Positions 7,519 to 15,367 of a stretch of 35,856 nucleotides of DNA are shown one piece after another. A model generated the notes under the pieces. The model did no database searches. It was not told where the DNA came from and worked only from the letters and a program-made list of their open reading frames with translations. Origin of the DNA: a virus; IMG/VR virus record IMGVR_UViG_3300032334_000160, positions 1 to 35,856 of that record. One strand, given 5' to 3'. Both the position numbers and the translations under genes were made by a program. Every line of letters starts with the position of its first letter. Within the stretch, counting starts at the first letter, position 1.

Positions 7519-8418
7519 ATGGCAGATAACAAATTATTAAGCCAGATGCTTGAGCATTTGGTAAACGACGATCAGGCAAAAGCCGAAGAGCTTTTCCATG
7601 AATACGTAGTTTCGGCATCACGCGAAATCTACGAAAACTTAATCGAATCAGAACTTGAAGAAACTTCTGAAGATGACGAAGAAGTTGACGAAGCAGCTGA
7701 AAAAGACGAAGACGAAGAAGACGAAAAAGTCGAAGAAAACTTTGAAGATATCGCTTACGAAGGCGAAGAAGAAGAACACGGCTTTGGCGGTGACGCTACA
7801 GACGACCTAGCTGGCGAATTAGACGCTGGTGACGAAATGGATGGCGAAATGGATGGCGAAGAAAAGTCTGAAGAAGAACTTTTCCAAGACCTAGACGCTA
7901 TTGTTGACGAACTACAAGCTAAGTTCGACGAACTAAAAGGCGGCGACCACGCTGAGCCAGACGCAGACAACATGGGCGGCCCAAGCGATATGGACGCTGA
8001 CAATGAAGAAGAATCAATGGAAGGTTTCGATGAACTAGAAACAGTTCGCGAATACGTAGAAAAAGTTGGTAACCCAAAGCACGGTGACAACGGTGCTAAT
8101 GCTAAATCTATCGTAGCTGGTAAGAACGATATGGGTGGCACAACTGCTAACATCCTTAAAGGCGGCGAAGAACCTGCTAAGTTTGCAGGCTCACCAGGCG
8201 GCCAACTAGGCGGCAGCAGCTTGTTTAAAGGTACAGCTAAAGAAGAAAATTTTGGTAACGTGAACGTTCCAGGTGGCAATGCTGGCAAGACAGCATTCAA
8301 GAAGAAAGAACCTGGTCACGGTGCAGAGAAGAAAGGCGAAGCTGAAGGCAAATTCAGTGCAGCTGGCGGCTCAGCAGGTAGCGTTGACAAAGCAAGTCTT
8401 TTCCGTGGTCGTAGATAA
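7519..8418 (+). CDS. Acidic prohead core protein (gp68-position)
   Basis: This 299-residue protein is extremely acidic: residues 45-170 are dominated by Asp, Glu and Gly. The N-terminus (KLLSQMLEHLVNDDQAKAEEL) is a predicted helical domain like those of internal core proteins encoded before the protease in marine T4-like phages. The C-terminal third is Gly/Ala/Lys-rich, with short GG-containing blocks ending SLFRGRR. Context (gp20, gp67-position, this, gp21, gp22, gp23) puts it where T4 has gp68, an internal core component degraded by gp21. It has a strong ribosome site. Family membership is inferred from position, composition and N-terminal resemblance. Confidence 0.7.
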   Translation: MADNKLLSQMLEHLVNDDQAKAEELFHEYVVSASREIYENLIESELEETSEDDEEVDEAAEKDEDEEDEKVEENFEDIAYEGEEEEHGFGGDATDDLAGELDAGDEMDGEMDGEEKSEEELFQDLDAIVDELQAKFDELKGGDHAEPDADNMGGPSDMDADNEEESMEGFDELETVREYVEKVGNPKHGDNGANAKSIVAGKNDMGGTTANILKGGEEPAKFAGSPGGQLGGSSLFKGTAKEENFGNVNVPGGNAGKTAFKKKEPGHGAEKKGEAEGKFSAAGGSAGSVDKASLFRGRR

Positions 8419-8433
8419 TAGGACGGCAAACAG

Positions 8434-9060
8434 GTGAATAGAACTACTCTAGCAGAACATTTGAGTTTTGACCAGGCTAAGATTGTCTTGGAGCGATCCG
8501 AGGAAGATGGTAAAACGCTGCATTTGAACGGTATTTGCATTCAAGGCGATATCCGTAACGCAAATCAGCGAATTTATTCTTCTAAAGAGATTGGCAAGGC
8601 TGTCAAAACGCTCAATGAACAAATCGCTGGTGGATACTCTGTGCTAGGTGAAGTAGATCATCCTGCAGATTTAAGAATCAACCTGGACCGCGTAAGTCAC
8701 ATGATTACAAAAATGTGGATGGACGGTCCAAACGGCTACGGAAAACTTAAACTACTACCAACTCCAATGGGTCAACTAATAACGACCATGTTGGAGTCGG
8801 GAGTAAAACTAGGCGTGAGCTCAAGAGGATCAGGTGAAGTTGATGGCAGTGGCAATGTCCAAGGTTTCGAAATCATTACTGTAGACGTTGTAGCACAACC
8901 AAGCGCCCCGGGAGCATACCCTACACCAGTTTATGAACATCTGATGAATAATCAAGGTGGATATCAGGCATTTAGAATAGCACAAGAAGTCCAAGGCGAT
9001 CCAAAGGCACAGAAGTATATAGCAGAGAGCTTGATGAAGATCATCAAGGGTCTCACATAA
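8434..9060 (+). CDS. gp21: Prohead core protease (gp21-like, peptidase S77)
   Basis: This 208-residue protein matches the T4 gp21 family closely in length (T4: 212). The herpesvirus-protease-like catalytic elements are visible: His76 in GEVDHPADLR and Ser129-Ser130 in LGVSSRGSG, followed by the FEIITVDVVAQPSAPGA segment. The enzyme cleaves core and capsid proteins after Glu in (L/I)-x-E motifs once the prohead is complete. The start is GTG at 8434, with only a weak CAAACAGG leader, 15 nt after the previous stop. It lies directly upstream of its likely substrates, scaffold and major capsid protein. Confidence 0.93.
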   Translation: MNRTTLAEHLSFDQAKIVLERSEEDGKTLHLNGICIQGDIRNANQRIYSSKEIGKAVKTLNEQIAGGYSVLGEVDHPADLRINLDRVSHMITKMWMDGPNGYGKLKLLPTPMGQLITTMLESGVKLGVSSRGSGEVDGSGNVQGFEIITVDVVAQPSAPGAYPTPVYEHLMNNQGGYQAFRIAQEVQGDPKAQKYIAESLMKIIKGLT

Positions 9061-9079
9061 CCCAAAGTAGGAGAATCAC

Positions 9080-10174
9080 ATGCTAGATATCGTAAAACAA
9101 TTGTTTGAGAACAATGTGATTTCCGAAGAAATCAAATCGGAAATTGAGTCTGCTTGGCAAAGTAGAATTCAAGAAACTCGAAATGAAGTCACTGCTACAC
9201 TACGTGAAGAATTCGCTCAGAAGTATGAGCACGATAAGTCAGCAATGGTAGAAGCTGTAGAATCTATGTTAACAGATCGCTTACAAGCAGAGTTAGCAGA
9301 GTTTGCAGAAGATCGTCAAGGTCTAATCGAAGCCAGAGCAAAATACGCAGCAAAAATGACACAAGATTCTAAGGCTTTAGAATCTTTCGTTATGAATAAC
9401 CTGAGTAAAGAGTTATCAGAACTACACGAAGATCGTAAAACAGTTGCAAACAATGTTGCAAAACTAGAATCTTTTATCGTGGATGCACTAGCGAAAGAAA
9501 TCGCAGAATTCCACTCAGACAAGAAAGACCTAGCTGAAACTAAAGTACGTTTAGTACGTGAGTCTAAGGCTAAGTTCGAAGCTGTTAAGAAAGATTTTAT
9601 TGCTCGTTCAGCAAAAATCATCGAAGAAACAGTCTCTAAAGGACTCAAGTCTGAAATGAAACAGTTGAAAGAAGACATTGACTCAGCTCGCAGAAATGAC
9701 TTTGGTCGCAGAATTTTTGAATCGTTTGCAAGCGAGTACGCTGCAAGTCATCTAAATGAAAAGTCTGAAACTGCAAAACTACTACAAGTAGTTAAACAGA
9801 AAGAACTTGAACTAGAAGAAGCAGCTAAAATTGTTGCAGAAACAGAAAAACTAGTAGAAAGCCGTGAAGCTGAACTACGCATTGCTAAAGATGCATCAGC
9901 TCGCAAAGAAGTTATGAATGAATTGTTAAGCCCACTAGGCGGTGACAAACGTTCAGTAATGGGCGAACTATTAGAATCAGTACAAACTGAAAAGCTACGT
10001 GCGGCTTTTGACAAGTATCTACCAGCAGTAATGAATGGTGGAACTCCGGCCAAGAAAGCACTAACAGAAGGCAAAGAAATTACAGGCGATAAGAATCAGG
10101 CACAAACAATCAGTGGTGAGGAAAAAACCGCTGAGATATTTGACATCCGCAGGCTTGCGGGACTAAAAGTTTAA
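9080..10174 (+). CDS. gp22: Prohead core scaffolding protein (gp22-like)
   Basis: This 364-residue, almost wholly helical, charged protein starts MLDIVKQLFENNVISEEIK and continues as long Glu/Lys/Ala coiled coil. Repeated stretches such as LAEFAEDRQGLIEA, LSELHEDRKTVAN and IAEFHSDKKDLAET give a loose internal repeat of about 40-50 residues. Position between protease and capsid genes and composition identify it as the T4 gp22-type scaffold that forms the prohead core and is degraded by gp21. It is longer than T4 gp22 (269), probably from the repeated coil. A TAGGAG ribosome site precedes the ATG. Confidence 0.85.
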   Translation: MLDIVKQLFENNVISEEIKSEIESAWQSRIQETRNEVTATLREEFAQKYEHDKSAMVEAVESMLTDRLQAELAEFAEDRQGLIEARAKYAAKMTQDSKALESFVMNNLSKELSELHEDRKTVANNVAKLESFIVDALAKEIAEFHSDKKDLAETKVRLVRESKAKFEAVKKDFIARSAKIIEETVSKGLKSEMKQLKEDIDSARRNDFGRRIFESFASEYAASHLNEKSETAKLLQVVKQKELELEEAAKIVAETEKLVESREAELRIAKDASARKEVMNELLSPLGGDKRSVMGELLESVQTEKLRAAFDKYLPAVMNGGTPAKKALTEGKEITGDKNQAQTISGEEKTAEIFDIRRLAGLKV

Positions 10175-10185
10175 GGAGAACTATA

Positions 10186-11355
10186 ATGTCACAATTACTC
10201 GAGTCACGCTGGTCGGAAACCAAAGACGCCCTTCTAGAAGGTCTTCAAGGTCAAAAGCGTACAGTGATGGCAACAACTCTCGAAAATACCCGCAAGTATT
10301 TGTCTGAGTCTGCCAGTGCTGGCGCAACATCCGCCGGTAACGTTGCAACCCTAAATCGTGTGATCCTTCCAGTGATCAGACGTGTGATGCCTACGGTCAT
10401 CGCTAATGAACTAGTTGGCGTACAGCCAATGACTGGCCCAGTTGGCCAAATCCACACACTACGTGTTCGTTACAGTGATTCATTCACTGACGCCACAGGT
10501 GGTGGTACTACAGCTGGCGAAGAGGCACTAAGCCCATTCAAGATTGCTGAAGGCTATTCTGGTGTTGCACCAGGTAAAGCTGATGCTACAGCAGCAAAAG
10601 AAGGCGTAGCTGGTAACAGACTAAGCATTCAAATCTTGAAGCAAACTGTTGAAGCTAAGTCACGCAAGCTATCAGCTCGCTGGACATTTGAAGCAGCTCA
10701 AGATGCACAAGCCCAACAAGGCATTGACATCGAAGCTGAAATCATGGCAGCTTTGGCACAAGAAATCACTGCTGAAATCGATCAAGAAGTTCTACGCAGC
10801 TTGGCTACATTAGCTGGCTCACAGAACCAAATTGCTTGGGATCAGACAGCAGTTTCAGGTACAGCTACATTCGTTGGTGACGAACACGCTTCTTTAGCAG
10901 TTGCTATTAACCGTGTTTCTAACACTATCGCTCAGCGTACACGTCGTGGTGCTGGTAACTGGGCCGTTGTAAGCCCAACAGCGTTAACAATCCTTCAATC
11001 TGCTACTACTAGCGCATTTGCTCGTACAACAGAAGGTACTTTCGAAGCTCCTACAAACACTAAGTTTGTTGGTACATTGAACAGTGCTATGAAGATCTAT
11101 GTTAACACTTATGCCGGTAACGACACAGTGTTGATTGGTTACAAAGGTTCTAGCGAATCTGATGCAGCAGCATTCTATTGCCCATACATTCCATTGATGA
11201 GCTCTGGTGTTGTTCTAGATCCAAGCACATTTGAACCAGTAGTTTCTTTCATGACACGTTATGGTTATGTAGAGTTAACAAATACTGCTTCATCTCTTGG
11301 TAACGCAGCAGACTACCTAGGTACAGTAACTATCGCTAATAGCTCATTCTATTAA
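10186..11355 (+). CDS. gp23: Major capsid protein (gp23-like)
   Basis: Recognised by the segments VATLNRVILPVIRRVMPTVI, ELVGVQPMTGPVGQIHTLR and the SRKLSARWTFEAAQD block, all typical of T4 gp23-family HK97-fold capsid proteins. It forms the hexamers of the head shell. At 389 residues it is clearly shorter than T4 gp23 (521), which suggests a smaller or missing insertion domain. An (L/I)-x-E motif, LSE at residues 39-41 before SASAGATSAG, is a plausible gp21 processing site that would remove an N-terminal propeptide of 41 residues (T4 removes 65). AAGGAG lies 7-12 nt before the ATG, a strong ribosome site, and a UUCG-loop terminator follows the stop, consistent with abundant expression. Confidence 0.93.
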   Translation: MSQLLESRWSETKDALLEGLQGQKRTVMATTLENTRKYLSESASAGATSAGNVATLNRVILPVIRRVMPTVIANELVGVQPMTGPVGQIHTLRVRYSDSFTDATGGGTTAGEEALSPFKIAEGYSGVAPGKADATAAKEGVAGNRLSIQILKQTVEAKSRKLSARWTFEAAQDAQAQQGIDIEAEIMAALAQEITAEIDQEVLRSLATLAGSQNQIAWDQTAVSGTATFVGDEHASLAVAINRVSNTIAQRTRRGAGNWAVVSPTALTILQSATTSAFARTTEGTFEAPTNTKFVGTLNSAMKIYVNTYAGNDTVLIGYKGSSESDAAAFYCPYIPLMSSGVVLDPSTFEPVVSFMTRYGYVELTNTASSLGNAADYLGTVTIANSSFY

Positions 11356-11384
11356 GATAGACTAAACATTAGGTATAATGTTTC

Positions 11385-11408
11385 AAAAAGGCTCTTCGGA
11401 GCCTTTTT
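11385..11408 (+). terminator. Rho-independent terminator after the major capsid gene
   Basis: A perfect 10-bp stem, AAAAAGGCTC (11385-11394) with GAGCCTTTTT (11399-11408), is closed by a TTCG tetraloop and contains the T-run. It lies 30 nt after the capsid stop codon. The extra-stable UUCG loop would also protect the 3' end of the capsid mRNA. Confidence 0.9.
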
Positions 11409-11427
11409 GTTTGACTTAAATATCAGG

Positions 11428-11697
11428 ATGGAAGTACAGAACGAAAAAGATTTCTCAGAACTTAGAAAAGAGTTTAACGTATGGAAAAAACGATTTCCTA
11501 TGTTCAAACACGATGTAGCTAGGATAGAATCTATAGTAGAAACACATATTCAAAACTACAGCATAGCACTGGTACATTACAGACAAACACACAATAAAAC
11601 CTTCCTAGAACGTGCCCAACAGGAGATTGACGAAATAAACAGAGTAGTTGATCTAGCAGAAAAAGCACAGCTTATGGCATTACTCAGCCAAAGATAA
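11428..11697 (+). CDS. Small helical protein of unknown function
   Basis: An 89-residue charged, probably all-helical protein (MEVQNEKDFSELRKEF at its start). I choose ATG 11428 because the earlier in-frame TTG at 11407 lies inside the terminator stem; AGG occurs just upstream. No family was recognised. T4 has gp24 after gp23, but this is far too small to be a vertex protein. It sits between the capsid terminator and a late-promoter-like box at 11693. A small head-completion or assembly factor is possible, but nothing in the sequence shows it. Confidence 0.7.
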   Translation: MEVQNEKDFSELRKEFNVWKKRFPMFKHDVARIESIVETHIQNYSIALVHYRQTHNKTFLERAQQEIDEINRVVDLAEKAQLMALLSQR

Positions 11698-11700
11698 ATA
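11693..11700 (+). promoter_or_regulatory. Putative T4-type late promoter
   Basis: GATAAATA matches 7 of 8 positions of TATAAATA. It overlaps the stop codon of the preceding gene and lies 73 nt upstream of the ATG at 11774, giving a long structured leader. Confidence 0.55.
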
Positions 11701-11773
11701 AAGTATCCAGAAAGGATTCGCGCGGCTGACACCGCGTTGGGGCATAGAACGCCATAATACAAGGAGAAATCAA
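11701..11773 (+). ncRNA. Structured 5' leader with two overlapping hairpins
   Basis: Within the leader, CGCGG (11721-11725) pairs with CCGCG (11732-11736) around a 6-nt loop. GCGTT (11734-11738) pairs with AACGC (11748-11752) around a 9-nt loop. The two stems share bases 11734-11736 and so exclude each other. The leader is far more GC-rich than its surroundings and ends in AAGGAG (11761-11766), the ribosome site. A regulatory or mRNA-stabilising role is inferred. Confidence 0.4.
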
Positions 11774-12178
11774 ATGTCAAATAGAATTACCAAAAGAAAA
11801 TTTGGTGTATTAGGTGATAACACCTACCCACACATTCCAGTTGAAGCAGCTGGATTTAGCAACAAGATCTCAATCACAGAAGATTCAACAACTGATCTTT
11901 ACATTGTAAAACAAAAAGCGGCTCGTCGATTTTTAGTTAAACACCTTGAAGATAACTCAACAGGTGTTTGCAAGTTAGTTAACAAATCATACGATGACTC
12001 ATCTGCAATCGTAGCAGGTGAAATGGTTGTTGTCGGTTATCTAAACGGCCAGAAAGTTGTGTTGCGTAAAATCAACAACAGAACTTGTGCTGACTGGACA
12101 GGCAGAAGATTCAAGTACACACTATCAGATGACTCATCAACAACATTGATGATTTTAACATTGATCGCTAACCAATAA
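11774..12178 (+). CDS. Putative virion structural protein, unknown family
   Basis: A 134-residue protein beginning MSNRITKRKFGVLGDNTYP. The remainder is rich in beta-forming residues with a conserved-looking C-terminal part (RTCADWTGRRFKYTLSDDSS). It has its own long leader, a late-promoter-like box and a strong ribosome site, suggesting high late expression. That would suit a head decoration or other abundant virion protein, especially as the major capsid protein here is short. This is inference from size, composition and context; no named family was recognised. Confidence 0.75.
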   Translation: MSNRITKRKFGVLGDNTYPHIPVEAAGFSNKISITEDSTTDLYIVKQKAARRFLVKHLEDNSTGVCKLVNKSYDDSSAIVAGEMVVVGYLNGQKVVLRKINNRTCADWTGRRFKYTLSDDSSTTLMILTLIANQ

Positions 12179-12192
12179 TCTAGGATTTAATA

Positions 12193-13224
12193 ATGGGACA
12201 AGTTATACAAGTCAACGGTGACTATAATATCAAAGCAGCGGAAGGTGCTAGGATTACTCTAGACACAGGTCCGGGCGTTGGTGAAGTAAAAGTCACAGGT
12301 AACTTATTAGTAACTGGTCAAACATTAACCGTTGACGCTCAGAACTTGAACGTCAAAGATAATGTCATTATTTTAAACTACGGTGAAACAGGATCCGGAG
12401 TGTCTTTGCGATACTCCGGTATTCAAATTGATCGAGGCACACAAACAGATGTGTCTATTTTGTATGATGAGAATACCAGCACTTGGTTATTTGCAGAAGG
12501 TGTTGCTGGCGGATCATTAAACTATGTTGATAGTAAAATACAAATAGCAGGTATAGTCACAGATCCGGAAAGCGGTGGTAACCTTACAGTTAACTTCAAT
12601 GGTGGCGGCATTATTAAAGTAACTGATCCTACTATTGCTCCTACAGAATACGATTATGCCAGTCAAGTCATAGACGACAACGATATTCCTAATAAAAAGT
12701 ATGTTGATGCTGCGATTCAAAATAATCCAACATTCCAGATTGTTACAAATAACTCTCGTGTTATTGTAACTGACAAAGATACTTCCGGCTCAGCAGCATA
12801 TCTTGCATCAATACCAACTCCAACAAACCCATCAGGTGGTATGACCATCGGTGATAATCGAGCAGGTATTACTATTATTGCTGATGGTGAAATCAGCGCA
12901 CAGTTTTTTCCAAACAGAGTTTTACTTGGAAAACCAGGTTACGGTTTAGAAATCAATAAAGATTTTGAAATAACCACAGAAGACTCAGTAACAAACCAAA
13001 ACATTTATATTCGTACACAAGGTACGGGTAAACTACAAACCAACTATGGTATTCAGTTAGAAAGTCAAGGTGCTATTATTCCAGCTCCCGTTACAAACTC
13101 TACTGTTATATCAGCAGGACAACCAGGAACTGGTGCTACAGGTGTATATTTCTCTACTTCCTCTACTCTACGTGGAGAAGTAATAAGTAAGAGTAGAGCA
13201 TTAGTTTTCAGTATGATATTTTAA
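12193..13224 (+). CDS. Fibre-like virion structural protein
   Basis: A 343-residue beta-rich protein. The N-terminal part (VTGNLLVTGQTLTVDAQNLNV, then DNVIILNYGETGSG) is the kind of triple-stranded beta segment found in phage and cyanophage fibres. A linker with DNDIPNKKYVDAAIQ follows near residue 160, resembling the VPTQKAIKAYV module at the ends of the two giant adhesins. The C-terminal part is Thr/Gly/Ser-rich. It has a TAGGA ribosome site and lies 14 nt after the previous gene. A trimeric fibre or neck-whisker-type role is likely but the exact place in the virion is unknown. Confidence 0.7.
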   Translation: MGQVIQVNGDYNIKAAEGARITLDTGPGVGEVKVTGNLLVTGQTLTVDAQNLNVKDNVIILNYGETGSGVSLRYSGIQIDRGTQTDVSILYDENTSTWLFAEGVAGGSLNYVDSKIQIAGIVTDPESGGNLTVNFNGGGIIKVTDPTIAPTEYDYASQVIDDNDIPNKKYVDAAIQNNPTFQIVTNNSRVIVTDKDTSGSAAYLASIPTPTNPSGGMTIGDNRAGITIIADGEISAQFFPNRVLLGKPGYGLEINKDFEITTEDSVTNQNIYIRTQGTGKLQTNYGIQLESQGAIIPAPVTNSTVISAGQPGTGATGVYFSTSSTLRGEVISKSRALVFSMIF

Positions 13225-13234
13225 AGAGAGAAAC

Positions 13235-13633
13235 ATGATAAGAAGCTACCCTACATTAATAACATCAATTTCAGTAACATCGCCTGTCAAGGTGTTTAGC
13301 GGTACTACCGATGGTGGGGCAGTTACACTTGGCGGCGGCGGTGCTATATCAAACGGACAACAACAGGCCATTACTACTATTGCATTGTGCAATACTGGAT
13401 CACCAACTATTAATGATGAAACTGTAAACTCAGTAACGGTTAATATCTATTTGGTAAAATACGGTTTGTCCTACGGCCCACAGAATCTTATCGTAAGCAG
13501 CTTGGTAATCCCAGCAGGCGAAACAGTATTCTTCAGCGAAGAACGTATTGTTTTAGATGCAGGTGACGAAATGTGGGTAGGTACATCTACTGCCGCATTG
13601 TTAGCAGTTACAGTGAGTTCATTGCCAGTATGA
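13235..13633 (+). CDS. Small beta-sandwich-like virion protein (copy 1 of 3 related types)
   Basis: 132 residues with strong beta pattern: TIALCNTGSPT, then VTVNIYLVK, then VIPAGETVFFSEERIVLDAGDEMWV. The order (variable N-terminus, an IALCN strand, an IPAGET turn, a final membrane-free hydrophobic strand) is shared with the proteins at 16524 and 30715. All three lie beside fibre genes. A tip, collar or adaptor protein on fibres is likely. Its stop overlaps the next start in an ATGA arrangement, showing coupled translation. Confidence 0.65.
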   Translation: MIRSYPTLITSISVTSPVKVFSGTTDGGAVTLGGGGAISNGQQQAITTIALCNTGSPTINDETVNSVTVNIYLVKYGLSYGPQNLIVSSLVIPAGETVFFSEERIVLDAGDEMWVGTSTAALLAVTVSSLPV

Positions 13634-14178
13634 AGTTCTTAAAGCAAAAGAATATCTCTAAGTTTAGTATCAGTGATAACACACTGTTAGCCAACGACTT
13701 TGGTCGAGTTGTTATGGACGTTCGTGGAGGACTCTTACTTCCTAAAGGAACAACAGCACAACGACCAAAAACAACCAGCGTTAGACAACCAACCGATGCT
13801 AACGGAACTATTCGTTATAATACAACAACTAGTTCTGTAGAAGCATTTGTAGGCGGTAACTGGGAAGTTGTTCGAGCTCCTGGCTCAGCAACAATTGACA
13901 AACGTCAACTATCACCAATAGGCGACGCTGTAGAGTTTAACTTTAGATTGCCCAGCGATTATCAAACACTGCCGCCAGCAAGTGCTGACAACATGTTGGT
14001 ATTTGTTGAAAATGTATTTCAAATTTCATCAACAAACTTTGAGTTAGTACAACTAAACGGTTCAGAAACTGGTGCAGGATATCCTAATGCGCCTTATGCT
14101 GCTGGATGGTACTTGCATTTTACCTCAGCAGTTCCTTACGGAAAATACGTCACAGTCTACTTCGGCTTCGCCAACTAA
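13630..14178 (+). CDS. Fibre-type virion protein
   Basis: 182 residues from ATG 13630, which overlaps the previous stop (ATGA). An earlier in-frame GTG at 13573 would extend back through the preceding gene and is less likely. The segment PKGTTAQRPKTTSVRQPTD followed by GTIRYNTTTSSVEAFVGGNW is a common marine phage fibre module, a short beta unit with a Trp. It recurs in the genes at 14221 and 15467 (for example ERPTAYAVVGMTRYNSESK). The C-terminal half (FNFRLPSDYQTLPP to YVTVYFGFAN) is a separate beta domain. Confidence 0.7.
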   Translation: MKFLKQKNISKFSISDNTLLANDFGRVVMDVRGGLLLPKGTTAQRPKTTSVRQPTDANGTIRYNTTTSSVEAFVGGNWEVVRAPGSATIDKRQLSPIGDAVEFNFRLPSDYQTLPPASADNMLVFVENVFQISSTNFELVQLNGSETGAGYPNAPYAAGWYLHFTSAVPYGKYVTVYFGFAN

Positions 14179-14180
14179 TC

Positions 14181-14213
14181 CCTATTAGCGGTAAATACTG
14201 TATCGTTAATAGG
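14181..14213 (+). promoter_or_regulatory. Late-promoter-like box inside a 7-bp inverted repeat
   Basis: GGTAAATA (14190-14197) shares TAAATA with the late box. It lies between CCTATTA (14181-14187) and TAATAGG (14207-14213), a perfect inverted repeat. The right arm overlaps the AGGAG ribosome site (14211-14215) of the gene at 14221. Confidence 0.4.
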
Positions 14214-14220
14214 AGCCAGC

Positions 14221-15348
14221 ATGCCAGATCCATATGTCCTTTCTTTAGGTAGAATCAGCGGAGCACTTTTAAGTCCCAATCTACAGCGTAGAGGACTGGT
14301 TGAAACTGCTGACCAAAATCTATCTTTCAATACAGATTTACTTTACATAGATGTTGTTAACAGCCGTATTGGTGTTAAAACATCTACTCCGTCCTATACC
14401 CTAGACATCAACTCTGATGTTAGAACAACTAACTTAGAAGCCACTGCAAGAGCAGACATTGCTAATGTGCGTATTGATGCTCCTAACACGTTTAAAACTA
14501 TCACAGGTGCTTTGCATATCTATGCTGATGGTGCAAGAGATCCTGTATTATTTCATGATAGATTAACAACATCAGCACTAGAGCTAGATGGCAACAACAT
14601 CAGCAGCTATAACAATCAAAATATTGTTTTAGACCCAAACGGAACTGGAATAATAGACATCTATGCCAGCACATATATGACTGGCAACTTAGCAGTCAGC
14701 GGAAATATTACCATGAATGGTGATTTACGATCTGCTGGAACTGTTATCATCGGCGATCAACCGTTAGATACTGTTACAATCTCTCCAGATTTTACTCAAA
14801 GTATTATTCCGGGTGAAGACAATGCTTATGTATTAGGTGCAGATGCAGGAGATTCTAGCCCACGCAGATGGTCAGAACTACATTCTCCTGATTGGACACA
14901 CGTTGGAACACTGCGTCCTGACACCATGACAGTCAGCGGACAAATGTTTATCGACGGAGTTAACAATAAAATCAGCGAAACTGTATCTAATGAAGACGTG
15001 GAACTGTTACCTGCAAACGGGATCACCCGTATAGAACAAACACAATGGCAAAACAGTGATATTACAAATCTCGATGGAAACACCCCATTATCTTTTGCCA
15101 GCACAGGAACGGGTTATCTAAAGTTTGTTGGAAATAACGCTATGATTATTCCGGCTGGAACAAACTTTCAACGTCCTTCGGAGCAGGGATTAACTCCTGA
15201 ACTAGGTGATACCAGATGGAACACTGAAGCTGGTTATTTGGAATGTTGGAACGGTACTATTTACGTACAAGCATCGGGAGGAGGCGAGGTTATTAACAAA
15301 GCTAATATGGAATATTTAGGCTTTATTTGGAACCTAGCCCTGGGATAA
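14221..15348 (+). CDS. Short tail-fibre-like protein, copy A of a tandem pair
   Basis: 375 residues. The N-terminus LGRISGALLSPNLQRRG followed by FNTDLLYIDVVNSRIGV is shared almost word for word with the next gene (IGRISGPLLKSNL, FETDLLYLDVNNARIGV). Beta repeats follow, with GNLAVSGNITMNGDL and the segment PGEDNAYVLGADAGDSSPRRW. The C-terminal module has GTNFQRPSEQGLTPELGDTR and ends with a short hydrophobic tail (FIWNLALG). This is a trimeric beta-structured fibre by resemblance. The conserved N-terminus probably attaches to the virion and the middle varies. Confidence 0.75.
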   Translation: MPDPYVLSLGRISGALLSPNLQRRGLVETADQNLSFNTDLLYIDVVNSRIGVKTSTPSYTLDINSDVRTTNLEATARADIANVRIDAPNTFKTITGALHIYADGARDPVLFHDRLTTSALELDGNNISSYNNQNIVLDPNGTGIIDIYASTYMTGNLAVSGNITMNGDLRSAGTVIIGDQPLDTVTISPDFTQSIIPGEDNAYVLGADAGDSSPRRWSELHSPDWTHVGTLRPDTMTVSGQMFIDGVNNKISETVSNEDVELLPANGITRIEQTQWQNSDITNLDGNTPLSFASTGTGYLKFVGNNAMIIPAGTNFQRPSEQGLTPELGDTRWNTEAGYLECWNGTIYVQASGGGEVINKANMEYLGFIWNLALG

Positions 15349-15359
15349 TCTTTGTTTGG

Positions 15360-15367
15360 TATAAATA
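15360..15367 (+). promoter_or_regulatory. T4-type late promoter (exact match)
   Basis: TATAAATA, an exact T4 late box, is 12 nt after the stop of the preceding fibre gene and 99 nt before the next ATG. It is the only exact plus-strand match I found in an intergenic position of this window. Confidence 0.7.

Noticed and set aside
7837-7860. 12-nt tandem duplication in the acidic core protein gene (MDGE twice)
   Set aside because: Short and explained by low-complexity acidic coding sequence; not worth a separate feature.
7755-8300. Minus-strand open frame of 181 codons within the acidic core protein
   Set aside because: Ser/Pro-rich translation is the mirror of the Asp/Glu/Gly codons of the real gene; no ribosome site.
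11374-11379. TATAAT hexamer after the capsid gene as a host sigma-70 promoter
   Set aside because: No convincing -35 element at the right spacing, and a terminator starts 6 nt downstream.
11407-11427. TTG start for the gene at 11428
   Set aside because: It lies inside the capsid terminator; ATG 11428 is a better start.
13573-13629. Extended GTG start for the fibre-type gene at 13630
   Set aside because: It would overlap the preceding gene by about 60 nt, while ATG 13630 gives the usual ATGA coupling and begins where the composition becomes protein-like.
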